A DNA stretch of 64,000 nt, taken from contig CM043704.1 of NCBI GenBank assembly GCA_023935145.1, forward strand, positions 96,866,873 to 96,930,872, written 5' to 3'. A program made the position numbers and the translations under genes. This document shows positions 54,343-64,000 of the stretch, piece by piece. The stretch is from Bretschneidera sinensis. Its lineage: Eukaryota > Streptophyta > Magnoliopsida > Brassicales > Akaniaceae. The notes below the pieces were generated by a model, which saw only the letters and a list, made by a program, of their open reading frames with translations, was not told the origin of the DNA and did not search any database. The stretch's first letter is position 1. Every line of letters begins with the position of its first letter.

Positions 54343-57300
54343 CTACTCCAAAGACAGATTGCCAGTTCGAATGTTGCGCTGTTGATGAGTGATTCCTTTT
54401 CCTAATCGTGTTTGAGATGAGTTCAACTCTCCCGGCTTTCCAATGAAAGGAGAAGCAAGCTTTGGTTGTAACCATCTTTTTAAGGCAAGGCCATTGATTC
54501 TGACTTTTCCGTAAGACACATTCCCTAGGTAAGGGACTCCCAGCCTTCTCAATAATGATGCAATTGCCTGGCTAATCCTGTCAGCCAAAATATTCCAGAT
54601 AAATTGGAGCACATAATTGAGATAAACAATTCCACTTTTTAAAGTATAAACTAAAGAGGTAATACCCCAAAAATACAACACTCGAAAGGGTAAAAACATG
54701 ATCGCATATTGTATTTATTTGGCCCCTCACCTTCCCGCAAGGTTGATTGTCTTCTCTCCTTCAGGAGACGTAATCTGTGTCTTCTCTATGGGCAGAAAGA
54801 CAGTAATATTTGGTAGCTTTGCACCTGAACAAAATTGTGAGTTGAAGGAATCACCAAAAGTTAGTAGCTAGACTATACATCAATTTACGATTTTGATCAT
54901 TCAGTTAATTAGATTTGATACAAAGAGTATACAGAAAGTAAGATGGAAGAAAATGTAGACACAACAACAGACAGAACCAGAATTAATTATCAACAAAATG
55001 GCTCTCCGATCATGGCACCCCTCCCCCCTTCTATACATGCTATGAAGCATTTATTAATACTCAATTTTATTGCATATAAAATTACAAGATACTTCCTAAA
55101 ACCAATGCTTCTTGCAGAGAACAATAGAAAATATTTATAGGAAATGTGATCGTCAACTAAGTTTGGGGTTTAAGGGAAATGAAAAGGTGAAACTACAACT
55201 ATTATTGCTCACGAGAAAATTGTTAAAACCATCCCAAAGGTCCAGAACCACAATATGCCTACATAATTTTTCCTTACCTTTTCTTCCCTTGAAGTGTTTT
55301 ATAATTTAATTCAATAACTTTCTGCACTAGGAACTCACTCAAAAGTCAATACAAAGTACAAACCAAAGAGTTGAAAGATAAAATAAAACAAACAAACAAA
55401 TATAGAATGGAGATCATATTACCAGCAGCTAGCCGATGCTTGAGACCTTTGAAAACAGTTAAGAGGTACACCTGTCAGCTTTCCACAGGAAATCAGTAAA
55501 ATGAAAATTTTAACTAAATTAGTAGCATGACTTTTTTTTTGGAGAGAGACAGAGAGAGGTTCATTGTATTTTTTTATGTGTTTCTTTTATTTTTTTTATT
55601 CATTAGCCATATTTGTGGGTGGAGGGTTTGAAACCCTAATGTCCTTCTCACCACTGCGCTGGGCAGGGGGGACTTGATATGTTTTTGTATATTCAAGCTG
55701 ACCAGCAAATCTTTTCCTACGAACAAGAGTGATAAACAAAGAAAAAATTACAATGAAGAAAAGGAATTCATCTAGGAAGAATGAACCAACAAAAGAAGAA
55801 AGAAATGTACCAGGGTTCGCAAAAGGTTCAATTGTCAAGAAGCATGAAATTTTAAAGTCGCTGGAAGATATTATAAAGAATTAGCAGTTCAAGTTTTCAT
55901 ATTGTTGGAAAATCCAAAGGTCTACAAAGTTTCCAACATACTCTTGAGAATAAATAAAGCTTCAATGAACCTAACTAGAGAACTTCCTTATGATAATAAA
56001 ATAGAAAATTTCAAAATGATAACTCTCACCATAGCAGCAGTAAAACTGGATGATGATAGAGAGACAAACTGACCTTAGCAGTATGAACATGCAAATTTCT
56101 TGCATCAACTACGATAGGACTTTCTTTAAGGGACACACATGGAACAATTCCAAGAGAAGCAGCTTCCTATAAATTGTAACAATCTCAAATTAATGCCCAG
56201 TATTTTTCATTGCACAAGCAAACTTGAAAATAAATTGCAGCTGCCTGCTGACCTCAAGTAATGAAAAAGCACGAGGGTCATACTCTCCAAATCCATCTAC
56301 CAGTGAGCAAAGGTTAGATCGTCTTGATGAGTCAGCACTGACTCCCAGGTTCTCAATCAGTCTACTTCTCAAGGAGGCATCAGAAGGAAGTGACAAGCAT
56401 CCCAGAACTTGTGAAAGAACTTCCATGGTAGGTATTGTACCACCTACTATCATCTTGCGGTAGACCATTAAGGCTATTGATGTCCTGAAGAAAAGTGAAG
56501 GAGACTAAAAATCATTCAGAAATACTTCCCCGTATCACTAGTATTATTATCCATGAAAAATAACCAACTCTGAAGGTAGTTTTGAGGAGAAACAAAAGAT
56601 TGAGTTAAGGAATTACTTAACCAAGACCAGTTTTCTTAAGTTTTTAATAAAAAAAAGATATTTTTATTTTAATGTAGCACAAAGTCACTCACGATGGGTT
56701 CAATTACATGCCACTTTCAAACTGCCTTCAATAAAAACCATTTCTAACAGAATAGCGGTAATTATCAAGGAGTAGAATACCATTTATTTTCAAGTTGTGG
56801 CCGTTCTGTGTTGAAAGACATGACAGGCTCACCAAAAGTACAAGCCTTCTCAAATCTGCGCAAGCACATGCCTTCACAGAGAACAAATTAAACGGATTAT
56901 TTGAAATCACTAGAGCTGAAGAAAACAAATGTCACCCAAAACTACAATATTTTATGTCCTAAAGCATGACAAGGTTTTAGCTGGGAAATAAACATAATCT
57001 ATACCTTTTGCTTTAGAGATCAAAGAAGGCGAATAGGTTCAAAGCCAGGTAACAGAAGCTATCAAGTATAATGGATAAATCAAATATTATTTAAGAAAAA
57101 AATAGCAGCAGCAATAACAATTCCACTCAGGAGTTTGATCTCCAACAACAATTTGAAGGACACAGCTGCACATACCAAATCCAGTAATATATGCAGCTTT
57201 ACATATAGTTAGGAAATAAGAAACTCATTGCTCTTGGTGGTTATTAAAACACTAGGGTCAACATAAGATTAAGTTGAACTGCTGAACTCATCACTTAGTT

Positions 57301-60300
57301 CCAGTATTTAACTTTTCCGTAAACAACTGAAATCCTTTAAATATTCATGTAAAGAGTAGAAAGTGTGGAAGACTGCCTTACCCCAATCTAGGGTTGGCTA
57401 TGTATTTATAAGTATAAGAGCAATACAAATATGGGAACAAATATTGACAGTTGACTATCCCTATAATGTAGCCTATAATACAGCAGTAATTGATCACATC
57501 AAAATCCCTACAATTAATACTTAACTCTAGCTGTATCTCTATCAATTCAGTCCCCATGGAATGAGTTATCTGGTCACTGTCATTGAAAAAAGCTTACAGG
57601 TTTATCTTTGCTGTCAGCAAAAAGTCAACCATGGAAGAGATAATGCAATTGTTTCACCAACTTAACTCCACTGTGATCCCAACTAAATAAGCAGTTATTT
57701 ACCACACCACAAAAGTTCAAAGGAGGAATAACTTTATCCAAATATCAGCACACATCCAGCCCTTGCCTATAGCCTTTGTAACCTATTTTCCTTCTCCACC
57801 TGCGTTGATTTTGTTACTTAACCAAAGAAAAATAGTTGCATATAACTATAACCTGTAACATTTTGATTATTTGGGAAAAATTCAAAAATATCATGGTCTG
57901 ATTTAACATTCCATAACATCTGCTGGAGCATTACAATTAAGAATCATTACAATGCAAATGTCATCACCAAAACTTATTTGATTTCTTTTCCCAAAGAATG
58001 ATCCCAGTACAAACAAAGGTCAACCAAAAGTGGTAAAGCACATTTAAGATGCCATGCAAATTACAATGGTAGGAATCATTTGAGGGGAAATTATATAGAA
58101 CTCCAATTAGGTAACTTTTCAAACTTACCAATTATGCATCTACACATGATAAGGTTTGGTGCAATCCCATCTTTTTTGGCTTCAGAAAGGAGCACATGGC
58201 CTACTTCTAGATCATCATTTCTACAAATAGGGAGTAGGGGATAGAACAATAGTTATGGTTCCATAGTTCAAAGGTCAACAGCAAAATAAATAAAAATAGA
58301 TTCAAACACACTTACCTTTCACTTGCCAGCAAGAGCATGGAGTATGTGATGGTGTTTGGGGACAATCCTATCCTCCTCATCTCGGATAGAATTTCCATAG
58401 CCTTAGGCAGCTGATCACCATCACCTGTAATGGAATCTAATTGTATAATTCCTCACTCCAATTATAAATTCAAATAAAGTATTTTCAAACTATTAGCCTC
58501 ATATACATCAATCTACATTTTAGAAGGGAGTGCCACATTTTAAGATAAAATTTGAATAGCTTATCATGGAATGCTTATGCTATCATATTATAGAAAGCAT
58601 CTGTCATCATAATATTTAAGTATTTTGGAAAAAGAAAGCAAAAGATATAGACTTACACAAGGCAGTGATCAAAGCATTCATAGTTGAAACTGTTGGGTGC
58701 AGTTTGATAGACTTGATATATTCATATAGCTCCAACGCCTTCAGCCAGTTTTTGGCCTGAAACAAGATAGTATAACAATTTATCATTGACCTAGCAGTTT
58801 CTTTTTCTTTTATATAAGTGGCCTAGCAGTTTCTAAGAATGATAAATTTTATATAAAATCAATTTCTGTGGATGACACTGCAATTTGAGAAAATAATAAC
58901 ATTTTACCTATGCCTACCCCATGACCCATAAGCCAGGGTATAAATTGGAGAACACCAGAACTGAATTCTTCAATATCACATTAGATTTGACCAAGACCAA
59001 AATAATAGTTTCAACAAAAAGAACCTTTTCATCTTAAATGTTAAAAGTTTAAAATATCAAAATCTAAATGTCTATCCAATCTAAATCTTACGAGTTATAT
59101 TTAGTTAGTTATCAATGCGAGACAAGAATTTGAAACATGGAAACATGAATTAAAGTATCTTCTTAGAAGAACATTTACTGGACTGCTAGAAGAGACATAC
59201 ATTGCTACATGTTCCCATCAATGAGCTATATGTTATGACTCCAAGATGTATTCCTTCAGTCCTGGCTTCTTGTAGGATCTCAAAAGCAGCATCCACCTTT
59301 CCAGCATGTCCAGCAACATGTACTAATGCACTAAGAAAAACCTGCATGAAAATTAAATCTGAGAAAGATGTCTTGACATTGTCAAAGTAAAGTGGCTTTA
59401 AGAACTACATTCAAAGCAAAGGACTGCATGACAAATGGGAAGACATTGCTTTCCCTTATTTTTAATACACACACACATGTGGACAGACACGACACAGAGG
59501 AGGGCATGAGGGGGTCACTCCCCCCCCCCCCCCACCCATCCACCCTCCTCACCACCACAACACAAAATAATTGGCAAACCTTACTGCCCATTGCCTATGG
59601 TCTCTTCCAAAGTCTTTTGCCTAGTTTTTTTTTTTTTTTTTTTAATTCTATACTAGTTATAGAATCTCACACTCTTTTAGTCGTTCACTAAAACTTTTTT
59701 CAATTTGATTCTTTTTCCTTTACTTTATCTTAAACAGACTACGTGGATATAGACCATTTTCATTAAAAAAAAAAAGACTTGCACAATAAATAGTGGTTGA
59801 GAGAAAGATTAAAAAAAATGTTTGATTTGCTATTTTGCTTCGCTTTCACTGTTTGGGTGTTTTCATCACTAGGTTACTTTTTAATTTTTTTTAATGAAAA
59901 GATTAAGAAGAAATTTTCTTGGATTTTTGTCTAATCATTTTTATATATTTATTAATTATATTTTTACTCATTGTTAATTTTTGAAATTTCTTTTTTATTG
60001 ATTAAATAATATTGTGAACTTCTCTTTCTTTTTGGTATATTGGCAGAGAGGGGGATCGAACCCAGGTCTCCTATATGGAGGACCTGGATGTAACCACTAG
60101 GCGAAGAGACCCGAGTTGTGAACATCATTATTACTAGTAATTTGATTCAAACTCATCATTGGTCAGATACACCATCAAAAAGTAAAGTAAACAATTAGAG
60201 GAAAATATATTAGGCAAAAAAAGTATCATTAATTGGTCATAAATTTACATAGTGATTTTTATTACTTTAAACTGATCATTAGATATAGTTTGGTTTGCAA

Positions 60301-63300
60301 ATTTATTTTATATATAGTTTAATAAATTTTTAAACTATAAAACAATAAATAAATATATTTTTAAATCCATGTCGAAATTTTTTGACTGAATACCTTGTCC
60401 CCTAAGGTAATGGTCTTGGATCCGTCCCTACATACACACACATATAAGATCTCCAAATCCTAGATCTAACAAAAACTACTAATTCTGCCATGACTCCACC
60501 ACTGGACTCAAATCTCAGAACAATAATTTGCAAATCTAAACATTATGTAAGAACCTATAAAAGAGATACCTCATCAGGAACCACGCCTTTCTTTTTCATG
60601 TCACTATACACACTACATGCAAATTCCCAATCACCAGTCTCACTGCAACAATTAACAGCAATGGTATAAACCTCTGGAGTGCCCTTGATTTTATATTCCT
60701 GTATCATCTGGTAAACTTCTCTTGCCCGACCAACCTATAAAAAATGTATTACTCTCTGGTGACTAGAAGAAAATGAAAAATGGTATCAGAAAAATATGAT
60801 GAGACAAAACACACACCTGACCAACATTGGAGCAAGCCTTCATCAATGCACCAACAGTGACATGATCGGGATCTATAGGCTGCGTCTCAGCCCTCATTTC
60901 TGCTAACACATCAAAAGCACGATCCACTGCCCCTGCTTGACCACATGCAGTGATAAGCGCGTTGAAAACGACTCGGTCTGGCTTCACATTCTACTGCATA
61001 CAACTTCTCATCAGTGAGAAGACTTTTTGAAATCCAATACAGAAATAATCAAGAATGTGCAACCAGAACCTCGTTTGGAGATTTATTTTGAAGTAATAAA
61101 GAATTGCTTGAATACAATAGATTCTAATGAAAAGAGGTTAAAGAATTTATTGGCAAATTCCTACCTTCGATCTCATTATCCCATAAGCACCAAATGCCTT
61201 AGCCACTTGCCCTGCTCTGGCACAACCATCAATAAGTGCTCCATATGTGTTAACATTTGGCTCCACTCCAGAATTTACCATCTCATGGAACACCTATGAA
61301 GACAACTTACTCTGAGGATGCTTATAAGCTCAAACATATCAATTTAACACAAAAATCTAACAAAATCAGTTAATGTGATGCCCCAAGATGGGGTCAAGTT
61401 TTGGTATTTCACATCGGCTAGAGAGGATGTGATTGGGCTATTTATAAGTGATTTGTCATCACCACTTGTATAACGTGTTTTAAAGCCGTGAGGCCTGGTG
61501 TGCCAAAGCAAGCAATATTTTCCCAAGTGGGAGGTCGGGTTGTTATAGTGGTATCAGAGCCGACTCTCGAAAGCTCGGCCGACGATTAAATGAGAAAAAA
61601 AATCTTAACTTTGGGGACACTATTTCAACTTCAAATTTCAAAAGATTAAATAAAGATAATGATTTCTTCTACAAGTAAAGCAGACCATAAGGACATAAAT
61701 TACTACCTCTAATGGTTAGGTAGGAAAATCAAGAACAACATCAACAAAAAAAACTTTTGCATTAATATCAGCAGCATTAAGAGTAAAAATATATATATAT
61801 ATATATATATGATAAAGGGTAAGGTAGATAGACTAACCAAAAAACCCTACTGAAGAAACCTTATATTTTCATGGTGAGCTAGAATCTAGATCAGAAAATC
61901 TAGTGGATGATAGCATACCTCAAACATTGCATCAACTTTTCCACTTTTAGCACATGTTGATATTAAAGTGGTGTAAAGTTTGCAATCAGCTTTCATTCCA
62001 GCCTCCTGTACAAGTTGCAAAACTTGAAAAGCCCCTAACCGCACATACATGCGTCAGGAATTTGAATATTCAGTAATAGGTAATTATTATACAGACAAGG
62101 TATCATCAACAGGGAACCAAAAAGAAAACAACACATTCACTCACCTTCTGATTCTTGAGAACTTGCACACACAGACATCAACATGTTAAATGTACTCAAG
62201 GTAGGATTTGGGACCAGGTTGGTAAAACGAAAAGCTTCTTTGACAGCCTTTTGAATTTTGCAGATTTTGAAAAACCTTGCATGATAAATCTGACACGAGA
62301 AATGGTAATACAAGAAAAGTTACTGAAAATCCGAAATTCAAAAGCAGAAAAGATTACTTAACAGCTAAATGGAGACACCCTTACCTTATTCATATCCAAT
62401 AAACCCCTTCTTTCCATATCTTCGAGCAATTCTATGCAGTCAGTCAACCTATACATCATCCAAGGGTAACATCAAGAGTTTAAGAAATAATTGAAAAGGA
62501 ACAAGAAATAATTAAAAAAATAAAACTATTGACAAAAAAAGTCATGATACTAAAGCTTCTTCAAGGCTGATGATGTTAAAGAACTTTGCTTCAGTGCTCC
62601 ATCCTTTCAAATAAAACTTCTTATTTAACAGCAACTTTGTGCTATCGTAGCATTTTGTCAAGGAGACAGCTAAACAACGTCTCAAAATGAAGATCTGAAT
62701 GATAATAGTTACCTCCCATTTCTTAGTAAGCGATTGTAAGCACTGAACTGATCTGAAGGATGGTCTTTCCCATTAGCAAGCATGTCATTTGTGTAGGGGA
62801 ATTGTGGCATACTTTTATGAGCGTGCTGAACCAGACGTCTTCTTTCTTTACGTCGTAAAAGTCCCATGTCTCTTTTTAATTCTTTCTTCTCGTGTGATGA
62901 ACCTCCATTATAATATCCAAGAGGTACTTTTCCTTCAACATCATCTGAAAGGAAAAATATCCTTTACACAAAGTCAGTACGATGGGGAAGTCAAATTCTG
63001 GGACTGCCAGCTGTAGTATGGGCCAAAATGAGGAAAAGGAAAATATTAATGCTAACTTACAACATACATTAAGAACATTCAAATGGATATCTATTCATTG
63101 TATTACCTGCGGTTTGATGAGAATCCTGTGCAGATAATTCTGCTCCCTTTAGTTTAGTGTTCCTCTTAACTGAAGAAAAACTATTTCCATTAAGAGGGAA
63201 GGCAGGAGAACATACTGCATTGCGACCATTGAAATTTGTAGATTTCTCCACAGATTGGTTTGCCCCATAAAATGTGTAAAGCTCTTCTCTCGAAGACTCT

Positions 63301-63848
63301 TTGAAGACATTATGATATCTAGTAAGTTCACCCACTTCAACATGTTTAAGGTACGAATTCTTTTGTTTGTCCCCTACAGCATGAGTATCATTTACAAGAA
63401 ATGAAGAAGCACTAGGTTGAACATTTACTGTTAGTCCAGGAATCTCGGAGTCAGATCCAGTTTCCTGCTTGCTTTCTTCCAATTGTGACTCAGACAATTT
63501 TGTCGCAAACATAAGTGGTTGCACAACACCTGACTCAGGGTGCACAGGAGATGGAAGAGATAGACTAGTAGTTTCAGGTTCTTTCAGAAAAACGTAATTA
63601 CTAGCTCTGGAGGCCAGAGAATCAACACCAAGTGAGTCTGATGATTTATTCAAGAGAAAATCATCAGGCATCAAAATGGTTTCCTGAAATTGCAGATGTT
63701 CCTCTTCATCCTTGGAAAATTTTCTTTTTAATTCTATTTTCTCCATCAAATTTCCACTTGCCTTTACAGATTTCCTCCTCCTAGGATCTCCAAAATCCAA
63801 AACATCTCTGCCTAGATGAGATAATCCAGAACTTGGCGGATCTGATAC
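54343..63848 (-). CDS. MRL1: MRL1-like chloroplast PPR protein, C-terminal 1000 codons in 18 exons
   Basis: Orthologue of Arabidopsis MRL1 (At4g34830), a P-class pentatricopeptide protein needed in chloroplasts to stabilise the processed 5' end of rbcL mRNA. Exons, 5' to 3': 63848-63107, 62944-62713, 62448-62385, 62289-62145, 62034-61919, 61293-61165, 60990-60817, 60734-60570, 59341-59201, 58756-58657, 58424-58316, 58220-58129, 56871-56781, 56484-56253, 56166-56074, 55471-55423, 54824-54731, 54577-54343. All junctions are GT-AG, phases agree and the total of 3003 nt is open to the TAA-type end (GNLSLE, stop). The first exon is Ser/Glu-rich. About ten PPRs follow (from STFNMLMSVCASS, through RVVFNALITACGQAG, to TITYSMLLLASE), then a conserved C-terminal region (LVDGFGEYDPRAFSLLE; LLRRLGVPY; QQRNIRTGNLSLE). 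The transit peptide and first exon(s) lie beyond the edge; 63930-63967 may hold a small further exon. Confidence 0.93.
55600..55675 (-). mobile_element. SINE-like tRNA-derived fragment in an MRL1 intron (weak)
   Basis: Minus strand: CCAGCGCAGTGGTGAGAAGG (A-box-like) and GGGTTTCAAACCC (B-box-like) 27 bp on, then an A-rich tail (AATAAAAAAAATAAAAG). The box spacing is shorter than in a tRNA and no target duplication was found. Confidence 0.35.
59520..59533. repeat. 14-bp poly-C run in an MRL1 intron
   Basis: Uninterrupted C run preceded by a (CA)n stretch; a likely polymorphic site. Confidence 0.9.
60020..60115 (-). mobile_element. 96-bp tRNA-like retroposon (SINE) with 8-bp target duplication
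   Basis: On the minus strand: CTCGGGTCTCTTCGCCTAGTGG begins it, with A-box CGCCTAGTGGTTA, then B-box GGTTCGATCCC about 37 bp on, and an A/G-rich tail (AAAAAGAAAGAGAA). It is flanked on both sides by TTGTGAAC (60012-60019 and 60116-60123, + strand). Pol III promoter boxes plus target duplication are the hallmarks of a SINE. It is far shorter than typical plant SINEs. It lies in the 1.2-kb intron between exons 60570 and 59341, in the same orientation as MRL1. Confidence 0.65.
61374..61560 (+). mobile_element. LTR plus primer-binding-site fragment in an MRL1 intron
   Basis: TGTGATGCCCCAAGATGGGG..GGTCGGGTTGTTATA is followed at once by TGGTATCAGAGC (61549-61560), the standard site complementary to initiator tRNA-Met. 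So a ~175-bp LTR and the start of the interior are present. The remainder is not recognisable. Opposite strand to MRL1. TRIM or truncated copia. Confidence 0.65.
61790..61810. repeat. (AT)n microsatellite in an MRL1 intron
   Basis: AT dinucleotide run of about 22 bp. Confidence 0.85.
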
Positions 63849-64000
63849 CTATATAATTAGCATGAAAATAAATTCAGGTGCAGAATGAACCCAAACTATA
63901 CCGGGCTGTGATCACCTTCAGTCCCTTACTGTGCAGTTTCTCCCTTCAAAGGCACATAAAGTGTCATCTCATTAAAAGCACATCCTACGGTCAAATTATG

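Noticed and set aside
55596..55838. 80-codon hydrophobic open frame on the minus strand
   Set aside because: It lies between two well-supported MRL1 exons and overlaps a SINE-like fragment; intronic.
59392..59691. 99-codon open frame spanning the poly-C tract
   Set aside because: Intronic to MRL1 and made largely of simple repeats (CA, C and T runs).
60020..60115. Functional tRNA gene on the minus strand
   Set aside because: A- and B-boxes are present but a full cloverleaf with paired acceptor stem could not be drawn, and target duplications plus an A-rich tail point to retroposition.

Overview
This is a nuclear window from a eudicot plant. The evidence is a cluster of intronless SAUR (small auxin-up RNA) genes, plant Ty1/copia and Ty3/gypsy retrotransposons, and an 18-exon chloroplast-targeted PPR gene with GT-AG introns. 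Species cannot be fixed from sequence alone; the TE-loaded, AT-rich spacing would suit a woody eudicot.

Layout. 1-6168: three pieces of copia elements. A gag/protease segment joined to a foreign RT-RNase H-LTR segment lies on +; a second, LTR-less derivative lies on - and cuts a SAUR pseudogene. 6170-33600: tandemly duplicated SAUR units. Unit A is 6530-9130. Unit B is 10550-11036 plus 19796-21520 and is split by an 8.76-kb Athila-like gypsy element with 5-bp target duplications. Unit C is 30200-31610. D1 (25228-26500, pseudogene) and D2 (32425-33600, gene) form a second type. A dead PIF/Harbinger transposase (9508-10336), a gypsy LTR relic (about 22000-23400) and a third copy of the copia derivative (26513-28943) sit between them. 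34000-43300: more SAURs on both strands (37839+, 40877-, 42918+), a frameshifted SAUR (35078-), an LTR-like relic, a MITE and a LINE tail. 44748-49830: a minus-strand gypsy-type LTR element without pol, carrying a 1.8-kb tandem array of 99-bp monomers. 50570-52539: the last intact SAUR and a broken one. 54343-63848: MRL1 on the minus strand, complete at its C-terminus, with its N-terminus beyond the right edge.

In total there are eight intact SAUR reading frames (7183, 20024, 30486, 32911, 37839, 40877-, 42918, 50570), five clearly broken SAURs (6170-, 24635, 25719, 35078-, 52340) and three short SAUR remnants downstream of the unit A/B/C genes. In Arabidopsis a SAUR cluster (At4g34750-At4g34810) lies beside MRL1 (At4g34830), so the window looks like the orthologous block, expanded by local duplication and transposons. 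SAUR proteins inhibit PP2C-D phosphatases and so favour H+-ATPase-driven cell expansion. MRL1 acts separately in the chloroplast on rbcL mRNA. Nothing here suggests a shared pathway; the linkage is positional.

Most unusual signals: (1) a CATGTGA motif at -217 to -247 before most SAURs; (2) in the gypsy LTR leader, serial hairpins presenting the same loop AGTAGATACCATGC on different stems; (3) clusters of near-palindromic GCGATCGAGCGC through the same element; (4) the 99-bp two-hairpin tandem array; (5) a 96-bp tRNA-like retroposon with 8-bp target duplication in an MRL1 intron. All calls come from reading the sequence; no database search was run.
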